A stretch of 39,627 nucleotides of DNA from the NCBI GenBank assembly GCA_016124425.1, contig WGNT01000044.1:1-39627 (forward strand), given 5' to 3'. The notes beneath the pieces are model-generated. The model did not search any database, was not told where the DNA came from, and saw nothing but the letters and a program-made list of their open reading frames with translations. Made by a program: the position numbers and the translations under genes. Of this stretch, positions 24,001 through 31,878 are shown one piece after another; position 1 is the first letter of the stretch; each line of letters starts with the position of its first letter. Origin of the DNA: Cytophagales bacterium (GTDB taxonomy: Bacteria > Bacteroidota > Bacteroidia > Cytophagales > Cyclobacteriaceae).

Positions 24001-24912
24001 CTTCCCAGAAAAGGTTGACCAATAATCGTTGATCTCCAGGTCACTCAATTCTCCCGTATAAACCAGCAACTGATGCTTTAAGGTGATATTTTCTCCTTTG
24101 TTTATAGTCCAATCAGCATCCCGCGTATAGGCTGGTCCAACGCCCAATTGCCCGTCAACCCGCCATTTTTGCGGATACCCTTTGTTTTCGGGATGGTCAA
24201 AGATAGCTACCTGAACATAATCCTCCCGCCCCTCAAGCTTCATCCCAACATTTACCCACATGGCTTTTTGCCCTTCCGCTTTGTCATTTTTCTGCCGGGC
24301 TGCATTAATTACTTCTCCTTCTATTCCTTCTTTCCAAGGCATACGTAGAAATAATCCGCCGTAATCGTACTTTCCGATCGTGATATCTTGAATTCCTTCC
24401 CCTTTCCATTCCATGCTGAGTTGGTATTTCCCAGATGTTTCCGAAATACTCCACGTAAGGGTTTCCTGCATTACGGGATTTCCAATCGAGTCCAACAGGT
24501 GGTAGACAGTTTGCCACGAAACCAATTCCCCGCTTTTTTCTATCATATTGGCAGCAATCCGCTTCCAGTGATCCCCCTGAGGGTTATGGAAATAATCCCT
24601 GCCGTTTACCCTCGTAAGCCCCCAGTAAAGACCTGTTTGATGTTTGTGATGACCTGGACTGAATTCTGTTAAGGCACTCTTACCGTCAGGAGACAGGATA
24701 GGATGCAAATAGGGACGAAAATCCGCCTTTGCCTCCTGAGTAAGAATGGGTGTCTCTTCGCCTTTTCTAAGCACATAGATGGCACCCGTTTCCTCATCCT
24801 GCTTAAGGACAAGTTCAGTAGGCTCATCGCTCTGAAGGGTTTCGGTGTTAGTCGACTGTTTGCAGGCAATTAACAACAGCATCATGCCGAGGAGTTGAAT
24901 CGTAAATTTCAT
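21097..24912 (-). CDS. PmoA-domain / membrane-bound dehydrogenase / HEAT / c-type heme lipoprotein
   Basis: The 1,271-residue exported lipoprotein starts at ATG 24912 (MKFTIQLLG) with lipobox LIAC. The parts, numbered from this start, are as follows. A DUF6807 (PmoA-like) domain covers about 35-320 (LTEFSPGHHKHQTGLYWGLT). A PVC-type putative membrane-bound dehydrogenase beta-propeller covers about 340-770 (QPMAFCWDDKGRLWIAENRD; HWGPDGWLYG). HEAT-like helical repeats cover about 780-1115. A cytochrome c-like domain has CGSCH near 1147. Fusions of these domains occur in glycan-degradation loci of Planctomycetes and Bacteroidota. It lies 95 bp downstream of a sulfatase gene on the same strand, so a role in oxidising a sugar released there is likely but inferred. 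Confidence 0.85.
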   Translation of the reverse strand: MKFTIQLLGMMLLLIACKQSTNTETLQSDEPTELVLKQDEETGAIYVLRKGEETPILTQEAKADFRPYLHPILSPDGKSALTEFSPGHHKHQTGLYWGLTRVNGRDYFHNPQGDHWKRIAANMIEKSGELVSWQTVYHLLDSIGNPVMQETLTWSISETSGKYQLSMEWKGEGIQDITIGKYDYGGLFLRMPWKEGIEGEVINAARQKNDKAEGQKAMWVNVGMKLEGREDYVQVAIFDHPENKGYPQKWRVDGQLGVGPAYTRDADWTINKGENITLKHQLLVYTGELSDLEINDYWSTFSGKAGMYNTTELWGIAQAEGRSAKFLTPEEAVEEMTIKSGFKVNVFASEPMITQPMAFCWDDKGRLWIAENRDYESRGHGFSNAGDSRILILEDTNGDGVADTKKVFLEGIAFPAAIAVGFDGLYLGAPPHLLFVPDKDGDDKADMDDVEILLTGWGIRDRHETLNSLHWGPDGWLYGLQGFATPSKIRKPSGDAKLFYHKDPFPEDLLEADGVDINGGVWRYHPTKDRFEVVAHGFSNPWGIDYDAKGNLFITACVIPHLWHVIPGGIYHRQGGQHFNPYVYEDIKTIADHRHRSAHGGARIYQSDAFPAEEHGRIFMANIHEHAVLSDILVPDGSGFIGKDGDEFLMANNAQWVGFSMEIGPDGGMYVLDWHDADICGQEVLLGETGRVFRIMPEKSLAKNWEGRYDDLNKLSDRELVALQTSSSDWHSRRARGILQKRGAKGSLEKETQGLLKKMFAENKNPDHKLRAMWGAHLTGGFTEKELVQHLSDKDPHVRAWAIQLLCEDYNAPREALAKFTAMAKSDPSPVVRLNLANSLQRIGVEEQWSIVEALLKHKEDESDHNLPKMIWYGVEHLIEKNPEKFISLASQSQLPMVSRFMARRAVDGDQTEKLVSVLARNPTNQVHLLEGMLAGMEGRTDLEIPASWPALAKKLDSDKITKQLSQSISELFGDVEATKRSFATLSNKQAPTAQRISALRTLTAQQRPELVARLPELIKEKEMRSEAILAVAAFDQESLGRLLINEFSNSSMEEKNAALQTLSSRSRYGNLLAQEIKSGRIPKREIPANIARQLLRVVGSGFIEIWGPIEQVAHDKAAYDKYQSILTKDALSSANIRQGKSLFQQTCGSCHKMFGEGADLGPDLTGSNRTDVDYILLNVLEPSAEIQDAYKMVVITTRDGRTYTGNVVGENQRQVTLRVVGQDPIIINKSTIQSREVTPVSMMPPGLFEQLSDKEVVDLVGYLQSPKAVQ

Positions 24913-25007
24913 GGTAGATTCGTTTTGGGTTTTCTGTTCCAACAATCCGGTTTTTGACCGCGTTTATCCGTGTTGCTTACAAGAGGTTTTGTTAAATAAA
25001 CTGAAGG

Positions 25008-26612
25008 TTAGGAATCCGTTCGTGGATGGATTACACCATATTGCCTCTTAAGCCTACTCAACCGGTCTTTGAGGGTGGTAATAAGTTGCTGATTGGCCGG
25101 ATCGGAATAGGTACTGTTCATTTCCATAGGATCTGTTGCCAAGTCATAGAATTCCCATTCGTCCAGTTCATAAAAGTGGATTAACTTATACCGTCCGTTG
25201 GTTATGCCTTCATGCTTTTGGACACTATGTACCGCAGGAAACTCGTAATAATGGTAATAAAGATATTGCCGCCAATCCTCTGGCGTGTTTCCTGTCATCA
25301 AGGGAACAAGACTCCTGCCTTGCATCGTGACGGGCGCGGGAATGTCTGAAATCTCCAGAAAGGTCTGCGCAAAATCCAAATTAGAGACAAGGTCGCTATT
25401 CACAGATCCAGGTGCAATGTGCCCTTTCCATTGCATTAAAAGGGGAGTTCTATAAGATTCCTCATACATAAATCTTTTGTCAAACCAACCGTGCTCTCCC
25501 AAATAGAACCCTTGATCGGATGTGTATACAATGAGTGTGTTTTCGTCCAGCCCACTTTCTTCCAGATAGTCCAGAACCCTTCCGACATTGTCATCTACCG
25601 AGCGGATTACTGCCAAATAATCGCGCATGTAGCGTTGGTATTTCCAGCGGGTAAGTTCATCTCCCGAGAGGTTTTGCTTCTGGAAGTCCGCAATGATCGG
25701 ATCATAAACCGCATCCCAAGCGGCTTTTTGTGTCTCATCCATACGCCCATACGTACGTTTGAAATTTCCGGATTTTCGGCTTTCTTCTGTCCATATTTTC
25801 AGGTCTGACGCCAATTCCATTGTTTTTTCAATGGTCATGTCCTGTTCTTTTGCAGCAGTGCCCCTTCCGCTATAGTCGTCGAAAAGGTTTGCGGGTTCGC
25901 GGAAAACGACATCTTCATAGAGCGTTAGGTGGTCGGGACCCTTTTCCCACTCGCGGTGCGGCGCTTTGTGCTGTAGCATCAGCATGAAGGGTTGGTCTGT
26001 TTCTTCCTTGGCTTTCAACCACTTCAGGGACTTGTCGGTGATGATGTCTGTGACATACCCGGGCTCGATAATCGTGTCTCCCGGGATTATAAAGGTGGGA
26101 TTGTAATAATGCCCCTGACCAGGAAGGATCTCCCAATGATCAAAACCGGTAGGTTCTGATTTGAGGTGCCATTTTCCTATCAGCGCAGTGGTGTATCCGT
26201 TTTCCTGAAAGAGTTTTGGAAACGTTACCTGACTACCGTCGAACGTATCATTGTTAGTACGGTGACCATTTACATGGCTATGCGCCCCGGTGAGGACAGT
26301 CGCCCGCGAGGGGGCACAAATGGAATTGGTAACGTAGCATTTGTCAAACCGCATCCCATGCTGCGCTATTCTGTCCAGATTGGGAGTGGGAGCGAATTTG
26401 GCCAGTTCATGCTCATAGGCACTCAGCGCCTGAAAAGCATGATCATCAGTGAAGATAAATACAATGTTTGGTTTTTTCGGTTCAATTTTTTCTTGAGTGT
26501 TGCTTGTACAACTGAAAAAAGCGACTAGCGCTGCCGGGATAAAATAGAACGAAGTAAAACGGATCACGCGGTTAAGCTTAAATCTCATAGAAGTTGGCTG
26601 ATACCTATACAT
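25008..26612 (-). CDS. Sulfatase (formylglycine-dependent, lipoprotein)
   Basis: The 534-residue type I sulfatase has a signal with lipobox AFFSC (Cys35). The metal site is FIFTDDHAF (Asp56-57), and the C-x-P-S-R modification site is CAPSR with Cys99, converted to formylglycine in active enzymes. [11 protein letters not shown] holds the conserved Lys and His, and [19 protein letters not shown] is the second metal motif. A C-terminal DUF4976-like region ends the protein. Its neighbours, a GH29 fucosidase on the opposite strand and a PmoA/heme protein downstream, suggest removal of sulfate from fucose-rich glycans. An alternative start is ATG at 26588. The FGE-like gene at 18369 cannot supply the maturation, as it lacks its cysteines. 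Confidence 0.93.
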   Translation of the reverse strand: MYRYQPTSMRFKLNRVIRFTSFYFIPAALVAFFSCTSNTQEKIEPKKPNIVFIFTDDHAFQALSAYEHELAKFAPTPNLDRIAQHGMRFDKCYVTNSICAPSRATVLTGAHSHVNGHRTNNDTFDGSQVTFPKLFQENGYTTALIGKWHLKSEPTGFDHWEILPGQGHYYNPTFIIPGDTIIEPGYVTDIITDKSLKWLKAKEETDQPFMLMLQHKAPHREWEKGPDHLTLYEDVVFREPANLFDDYSGRGTAAKEQDMTIEKTMELASDLKIWTEESRKSGNFKRTYGRMDETQKAAWDAVYDPIIADFQKQNLSGDELTRWKYQRYMRDYLAVIRSVDDNVGRVLDYLEESGLDENTLIVYTSDQGFYLGEHGWFDKRFMYEESYRTPLLMQWKGHIAPGSVNSDLVSNLDFAQTFLEISDIPAPVTMQGRSLVPLMTGNTPEDWRQYLYYHYYEFPAVHSVQKHEGITNGRYKLIHFYELDEWEFYDLATDPMEMNSTYSDPANQQLITTLKDRLSRLKRQYGVIHPRTDS

Positions 26613-26736
26613 TGAGAATAGTTTTATTTGGGATATTATCCTGTAAATTATTTATTCTTTTGTGGGAATCAAAAACATTTCTTCGGATTTAGACAGAAGT
26701 GCATTAATTTCGGCCTAAATAGAAAATAGACGTTAC

Positions 26737-28809
26737 ATGATCTACCGATTTTCCCTTTTGGGCATACTGCTGATGGCAGTGTTTGTTTCCTGCAATCCCT
26801 CCTCTTCCCCAGCCCCTGCACCCGTGCTGCCAATTCCTAATGAGCATCAGTTGGCTTGGCAGGATTTGGAATTTTATGGCTTTGTCCATTTCAACATGAA
26901 TACCTTTACGAATATGGAATGGGGTACCGGTGCTGAAGATCCGGCAATGTTCAATCCCACAGCATTTGATGCCAATCAATGGGCGCAGGTGTGCAAGGAT
27001 GCCGGCATGAAGGGAATTATTATTACGGCAAAACACCACGATGGATTTTGCCTATGGCCTACATCAACTACCGAGCACTCCATTAAAAATTCGCCTTATA
27101 AAAATGGCGAAGGGGATATCATTCGTGAAATCGCGGAGGCATGCAAAGCGCATGGGCTTAAATTTGGCGTCTACCTCTCCCCTTGGGACCGAAATCATGC
27201 GGCCTATGGCACCCCCGAGTATGTGGAAGTGTTTCGCATCCAACTTCGTGAGTTACTTACGCAGTATGGGGAAGTTTTTGAAGTGTGGTTTGACGGGGCA
27301 AATGGCGGAACTGGATACTACGGTGGAGCCAATGAAGACCGTAAAGTGGATAAGCGAAATTATTACGATTGGCCAAATACGTATGCGCTGGTTCGCGAAC
27401 TACAGCCACAGGCCGTTATATTCGGAGATGCCGGACCGGATGTGCGTTGGGTGGGCAACGAACATGGTTTTGCTTACGAAACAACTTGGTCAAACCTGAT
27501 GCGGGATTCCGTCTATGGCGGAATGCCCGAATACAGTGAGAAATATTCTGCTGGCCAGGAAAACGGCACCCATTGGGTTCCCGCAGAAGCAGATGTATCC
27601 ATACGACCGGGATGGTATTATCACGAATATGAAGACCATAAAGTACGCTCCCTCCCAGAGTTGCTAGATATTTACTATAATAGTATTGGTCGAAATGCCT
27701 CCTTGTTGTTGAATTTTCCGGTAGACAAGCGGGGATTGATACACGAAAACGACGTCGCACAGCTTAAGAAACTCACCGATAAGGTCGCTGAAGATTTTGC
27801 CACGAATTTGGCTTTAACTCATGCTTCAGTCACATCGGATATACATCGTGGACCTGGATTTGAGGCTGCAAATGTACTTGACGAAAAGCAGGATACCTAT
27901 TGGGCTACCCCGGACGACGTATTGAGCGGCTCCATTACCCTGTCCTTCAAAGAACCGACCACGTTTAACCGGTTTTTGGTTCAGGAGCATATTGCCCTAG
28001 GGCAGCGCGTGAAAGCATTTACCTTAGAAGCAGAGACTTCAACTGGCTGGGAGCTGATTACGGAAGGGACGACCATCGGATTCAAGCGTATATTAAGGCT
28101 GGACGAGACCACGGCAAAGGCAATTCGCTTTACCGTGACAGATGCCAAAGCCAGTCCGACTATTGCTAATCTCGCTCTATATTATGCCCCCAAACTGGTC
28201 CTGGCACCGACTGTGAAACGAACTAATGACGGATTGGTGACACTTTCGGTTCCAGAGGCTGGAGTGGATATTTTTTATACGCTTGATGGCAGTATACCGG
28301 GTGCAACCTCTCAAAAGTACGACACGCCATTTCTGGTTGACGGTGCGCTTGACTTGAAGGCAGTTGCTATGGATCCGGTTTCAGGCAGACAAAGTGACGT
28401 AACCTCAGTAGCATTAGATATTCCGAAGAAAGACTGGATGGTCTTAAGTGCAGGGAAAGCTCCCGAAAACCTCATTGACGAAAATATCGCCACAAACTAT
28501 CTAGCAGAAAACGGTGAGGCGGTTGTTGACTTAGGCACTGTCTATCCATTGGCGGGTTTTACCTATATGCCCATGCAAAACAGGTATATGTCCGGTGTGG
28601 TTAGTGGCTATGAATTTCTGGTAAGTATGGATGGAAAAGCATGGAGCAAAGCAGCTGAAGGGGAATTTGGCAATATTGCCAACAGTCCCCTGCTGCAACG
28701 GGTCACCTTTAATCCGGTCGAAGCGAGATTTATTCGATTAAAGGCGATCAAAACCCTTGATGGTAATCCGGCAAGCTTTGCGGAGCTAGGGGTGATAACG
28801 GAAAGATAG
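26737..28809 (+). CDS. Alpha-L-fucosidase (GH29) with carbohydrate-binding domains
   Basis: The 690-residue exported lipoprotein (lipobox FVSC, Cys19) hydrolyses terminal alpha-linked fucose. The GH29 barrel spans about residues 35-355: EFYGFVHFNMNTFTNMEWG, ITAKHHDGFCLWPTSTTEHS, GVYLSPWDRN, and the nucleophile Asp in EVWFDGANG (about 185). After it come a discoidin-like F5/8C domain (about 365-485), a chitobiase-type beta-sandwich (about 490-560, VDIFYTLDGSIPG) and a second F5/8C domain (about 575-690). It is divergent from the sulfatase gene, with only 124 bp between them. A strong terminator follows at 28843. Confidence 0.93.
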   Translation: MIYRFSLLGILLMAVFVSCNPSSSPAPAPVLPIPNEHQLAWQDLEFYGFVHFNMNTFTNMEWGTGAEDPAMFNPTAFDANQWAQVCKDAGMKGIIITAKHHDGFCLWPTSTTEHSIKNSPYKNGEGDIIREIAEACKAHGLKFGVYLSPWDRNHAAYGTPEYVEVFRIQLRELLTQYGEVFEVWFDGANGGTGYYGGANEDRKVDKRNYYDWPNTYALVRELQPQAVIFGDAGPDVRWVGNEHGFAYETTWSNLMRDSVYGGMPEYSEKYSAGQENGTHWVPAEADVSIRPGWYYHEYEDHKVRSLPELLDIYYNSIGRNASLLLNFPVDKRGLIHENDVAQLKKLTDKVAEDFATNLALTHASVTSDIHRGPGFEAANVLDEKQDTYWATPDDVLSGSITLSFKEPTTFNRFLVQEHIALGQRVKAFTLEAETSTGWELITEGTTIGFKRILRLDETTAKAIRFTVTDAKASPTIANLALYYAPKLVLAPTVKRTNDGLVTLSVPEAGVDIFYTLDGSIPGATSQKYDTPFLVDGALDLKAVAMDPVSGRQSDVTSVALDIPKKDWMVLSAGKAPENLIDENIATNYLAENGEAVVDLGTVYPLAGFTYMPMQNRYMSGVVSGYEFLVSMDGKAWSKAAEGEFGNIANSPLLQRVTFNPVEARFIRLKAIKTLDGNPASFAELGVITER

Positions 28810-28842
28810 GCTGGGAACTGAAGTTTAACGCACAAAATAGTG

Positions 28843-28876
28843 AAAGGGCTTTCGGAGACGGAAGCCCTTTTCTTTG
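28843..28876 (+). terminator. Terminator of the fucosidase gene
   Basis: AAAGGGCTTTC, a GGAGACG loop and GAAGCCCTTT, followed by TCTTT, form a stable hairpin 34 bp after the fucosidase stop codon. Confidence 0.8.
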
Positions 28877-28915
28877 GCTGAAAATTGCGAAGAGTTTTGG
28901 AAAAAAATGTGCTGA

Positions 28916-29107
28916 ATACCTGAATACCAAGGTAATGTCAATGTTGGTGGCAGCAGGGACGCAAGCAGAGAAGCTTTCCAGTTGAATTTAGTATCAGATG
29001 GGAAAGTTTTTATGAACATGATTGGGAGTAGGAAGAAAACGTCACATACCTACAGTGAAGAAACTGCTGATGAGATCTATGACATTCCATTAAAAATGTC
29101 CGATTAA
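28916..29107 (+). pseudogene. Gene remnant of unknown family
   Basis: A 63-codon open frame between the fucosidase terminator and the ATPase reads YQGNVNVGGSRDASREAF, then LVSDGKVFMNMIGSRKK, and ends EEIYDIPLKMSD-like before TAA. It has no start codon in its first half (first ATG at 29012). The amino acid composition looks like real protein, so it may be the tail of a deleted gene. I do not recognise it. Confidence 0.25.
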
Positions 29108-29109
29108 TC

Positions 29110-29157
29110 GCACTATGAAATGTGCATTTTTTATTAAAGGTACTCATTTTATAGTGC
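29110..29157. promoter_or_regulatory. Inverted repeat upstream of the ATPase gene
   Basis: GCACTATGAAATG (29110-29122) and CATTTTATAGTGC (29145-29157) pair over 13 bp with one mismatch across 22 bp. It lies just before a TATCTTTG -7 element (29164-29171), so it is placed as an operator. Confidence 0.45.
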
Positions 29158-29163
29158 ATTTTG

Positions 29164-29171
29164 TATCTTTG
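29164..29171 (+). promoter_or_regulatory. -7 element of the ATPase gene
   Basis: TATCTTTG matches TAnnTTTG and stands 22 bp before the ATG at 29194. This also argues against the upstream TTG start at 29161, which would lie before the transcript begins. Confidence 0.5.
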
Positions 29172-29193
29172 CGATTATCATTCTATTAATACA

Positions 29194-30362
29194 ATGAAAG
29201 CACTTTATCAGAAATTTGAGACCCTTCTGCAAGAAACGTCGACGGATTTTAAACGCTATATATATTCAAGAGTGCCATGTAATAGTCGTATGATTGGCAT
29301 TATCGGTCCCCGTGGCGTGGGAAAGACAACCATGGTTTTGCAGTATATCAAGGAAAATCTGACAAGTAGGAATGCCCTGTATGTTTCGGCTGACGATATG
29401 TATTTTAGTGATAGCAAACTTATCGATTTGGCAGATGAGTTCTATAAAAACGCAGGTGAGTATTTGTTTATTGACGAAATTCATAAATATGCAAATTGGT
29501 CCCGTGAACTGAAAAATATTTATGATTCGTATCCTGGATTAAAAGTCGTATTCACAGGTTCCTCCGTCTTGGATATTCTTAAAGGCTCCTCCGATTTGAG
29601 CCGGCGTGCGATAATCTATAAGTTACAAGGACTTTCATTTCGTGAATATTTAAAATTTTACCATAACCACGATATCCAAGCTTATTCCCTGCTGCAAATC
29701 ATTAATAATGAAGTAAAACTTGATGGTATAAGACATCCGTTACCGTTGTTTAAAGACTATTTGAAATGCGGATATTATCCTTTCGGGGTAGAAAATGAAA
29801 TCGATTTACGCCTGGGACAAATCATTGTACAAACCTTGGAAACTGATATTCCCCAATATGCTAACTTAAATGTTGGTACCAGCAGAAAACTAAAGCGTTT
29901 ACTATCAATTATCGCTGAAAGTGTTCCTTTTAAACCTAATTTTACCAAGATCGCTGAATTGATCAGCGTAAGTCGGAATTCTTTGGATGATTATTTTTTT
30001 ATATGGAGCAAGCGGGACTTATCGGGCAGTTGCGGAATGAAACAAGCGGCATTCGGGGGATTGGAAAAGTTGACAAAGTGTATCTGGACAATACCAACAT
30101 CATATTTAATTTGGTTGGCGAAAAATCAAATATGGGAAATATTCGGAAAACCTTTTTTTTCAACCAAATGCGTGTAAACAATGAGGTTATATCTTCAAAA
30201 ACCTCTGATTTTGTTATAGATAATTTTACGTTTGAAGTAGGAGGGAAAAGCAAGCCACAAAGACAGATTGAAAGGGATGGCAAATCCTTTGTCGTAAGAG
30301 ACGATATAGAATTCGGCTACCTCAACGTTATACCCCTTTGGGCTTTTGGGTTGAATTATTAA
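29194..30362 (+). pseudogene. AAA/DUF4143-type ATPase split by a frameshift in a T tract
   Basis: The full protein would be about 390 residues. It has a P-loop (IIGPRGVGKTTMV), Walker B (YLFIDEIHKY), sensor (VVFTGSSVLDI) and LQGLSFREYLKFY, as in ATP-binding proteins with a C-terminal DUF4143 domain. The first frame reads SRNSLDDYFF and then goes out of frame at a run of seven T (29994-30000). The matching continuation, YMEQAGLIGQLRN, then VYLDNTNIIFNLV, lies in the frame starting at 30003. One additional T would restore one reading frame. The first frame ends at 30177 after about 60 nonsense residues. Either the gene is dead or the tract varies in length. Confidence 0.8.
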
Positions 30363-30421
30363 AGCTTACAAAGTCAGAAGGAGTTTAAGAAAATTGAGTT
30401 TGTTTTTAATATAAGTGTAAA

Positions 30422-30877
30422 ATGAAAAAATTTCGATTGCCAAGAAAGGTGAAAAAATCTCTGAAAGGGAATCTATGGCTTTACCCTGCCGATGACAAAG
30501 GAAATTCTTTAATGGCTTTTCCTAGAAGGTTCCAAGAGGATTTTACAGCGCTGAAGAAGGGTATTGTACGGAATCTTATCGATCCAAAGAATGCCAAAGC
30601 ACGAAGAAAAGCCTTTAGGGATGAACTGGATAAAGAAAATACTGTTTCTGATGAAGACCTAAAGCGGTATATAGACGATATAATACGAAAAGACCTTCGG
30701 ACCTCCTCCTATAATACGCTGTTAGCGGCGAAGAATACCCCGAAAGCAGTCAAGGCATACTACAATTTTGTCAACGCTTACCAATTGTATGAGTCTGGAA
30801 AGGAATCTTATGGCAATATTTGTTGCCTTTCAATTGATAGGGCGAAAGATTTGATAAAAAAGAGGCAAAGGAACTGA
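30422..30877 (+). CDS. Hypothetical basic protein
   Basis: The 151-residue protein is rich in Lys and Arg. I do not recognise a family. It begins with a strongly basic segment (MKKFRLPRKVKKSLKGNLW), then a short motif YPADDKGNSLMAFPRRFQED and a mostly helical remainder ending in KKRQRN. No signal or membrane segment is seen. It follows the broken ATPase by 59 bp in the same direction, in a stretch with low-GC codons and other accessory genes, which hints at horizontal origin. Confidence 0.6.
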   Translation: MKKFRLPRKVKKSLKGNLWLYPADDKGNSLMAFPRRFQEDFTALKKGIVRNLIDPKNAKARRKAFRDELDKENTVSDEDLKRYIDDIIRKDLRTSSYNTLLAAKNTPKAVKAYYNFVNAYQLYESGKESYGNICCLSIDRAKDLIKKRQRN

Positions 30878-30963
30878 TGCGAGCATATAATTAATGGCAA
30901 AAGGATCACGGCAAATAGTTAAGGTGAAACACGGGGACTCATATATAATCTTTATTTTTTGCC

Positions 30964-30976
30964 CTATTGGCAATAG
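30964..30976. repeat. Palindrome CTATTGGCAATAG
   Basis: A perfect 13-bp odd palindrome in the 137-bp gap between the orphan basic gene and the toxin gene, followed by TTGATC and GATCAA arms (30991-31012). It could be part of a convergent transcript end. No T tract supports a classic terminator. Confidence 0.35.
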
Positions 30977-31014
30977 CCTGTAGTCGGAGTTGATCTTTGT
31001 TCAATGATCAAAAT

Positions 31015-31437
31015 TTAATTCTTGTTCAAACTAAAAAGATATTCATCTGGTGACAAGACTGGTATTGACGATTCCTTAAAATCCTTTCCATTCCGTGTTA
31101 TTAGAACATTGCAGTTTACCTCTTCCGCGCAAAAATGTTGTAGCGAATCGTCAAAATCATCAAATTTGGATGAAAGGCCTTTGTCAATTATTATGTTTGT
31201 TAGGTCAGAGGTTTCCGTAATAATCTTGAACTTTCGAATTTTTTCTTTTACTAACTCTTTACTTTCAAATCGACAAAGCAAATAATAAACTGTAGAATAG
31301 GTTAGGGCAGAAACAAAAATTTGAATTTTCCCTTTATCAGCAAGCGTCGCAATTTTCGCAGCAGAATTATAAAATGGTTCTCGCTCACCCAGCAGGTCGA
31401 CAACTACATTAGTGTCAAGAAATAGTTTGTCGATCAT
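31015..31437 (-). CDS. PIN-domain toxin (VapC-like)
   Basis: The 140-residue PIN nuclease starts with KLFLDTNVVVDLL, whose Asp8 is the first active-site acid. A mid acidic region is FDDFDDSLQHFCAEEVNCN and the closing motif is VLITRNGKDFKES, typical of PIN_3-type toxins in Bacteroidota. VapC-type toxins cleave tRNA or rRNA sites; the target here is not predictable. Its ATG overlaps the antitoxin stop codon by 4 bp (ATGA), implying translational coupling. Confidence 0.88.
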   Translation of the reverse strand: MIDKLFLDTNVVVDLLGEREPFYNSAAKIATLADKGKIQIFVSALTYSTVYYLLCRFESKELVKEKIRKFKIITETSDLTNIIIDKGLSSKFDDFDDSLQHFCAEEVNCNVLITRNGKDFKESSIPVLSPDEYLFSLNKN

Positions 31438-31691
31438 TTATGTTTTTCAGCTAAATAGTTCCTATACTCATCCTTAATATCAATATTCATGGGAATTTTG
31501 ACACCCGTACGTAAACTTTTTACGAAAGGTGAAATTTCAATTTCGGTTTCCGCATTAACGTTTTCTTTATCAACAAGTGTCCTGAGATAGGCTTCAATCA
31601 ACTCTGACAAACTCCTTTTCTGATATGACGCATACCTTTTCGCTGCCTCAATCACCTGCTTGTCTAATTTCAATATTAGTTTTGTGTCCAT
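31434..31691 (-). CDS. DUF6364-type antitoxin
   Basis: The 85-residue protein has the ribbon-helix-helix-like start MDTKLILKLDKQVIEAAKRY and continues ASYQKRSLSELIEAYLRTLV. The C-terminal tail (about residues 50-85) is expected to wrap the toxin. It precedes the PIN toxin and overlaps it by 4 bp, the usual antitoxin-first order. Such antitoxins repress their own promoter; a GTACGTAC palindrome next to the -7 element is a candidate site. Confidence 0.85.
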   Translation of the reverse strand: MDTKLILKLDKQVIEAAKRYASYQKRSLSELIEAYLRTLVDKENVNAETEIEISPFVKSLRTGVKIPMNIDIKDEYRNYLAEKHK

Positions 31692-31707
31692 ATTTTCAAA
31701 TTAGCTA

Positions 31708-31722
31708 GTACGTACAAATTTA
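31708..31722 (-). promoter_or_regulatory. Promoter and operator of the toxin-antitoxin pair
   Basis: On the minus strand a TAAATTTG -7 element (31722-31715) is directly followed by the 8-bp palindrome GTACGTAC (31715-31708, sharing one base). A TTG lies 21 nt upstream. Overlap of promoter and palindrome fits autorepression. Confidence 0.5.
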
Positions 31723-31848
31723 AAACATCTATCCGTACAGACCCAAAAAGCTCTGTGGTTTCTTATATAGTAAAATAACCTCATTGCCATTACCTACAAA
31801 TGCAAATACTTCCCACCTAAAATGAGCTGCGATCGTTCTTAAACTTTG

Positions 31849-31856
31849 TATGTTTG
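31849..31856 (+). promoter_or_regulatory. -7 element of the DUF2279 gene
   Basis: TATGTTTG matches TAnnTTTG. Its position means transcripts begin after 31856, so the translation start must be GTG 31879 rather than the TTG at 31846. Confidence 0.5.
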
Positions 31857-31878
31857 TATATCAAAATGCAACATCTCC

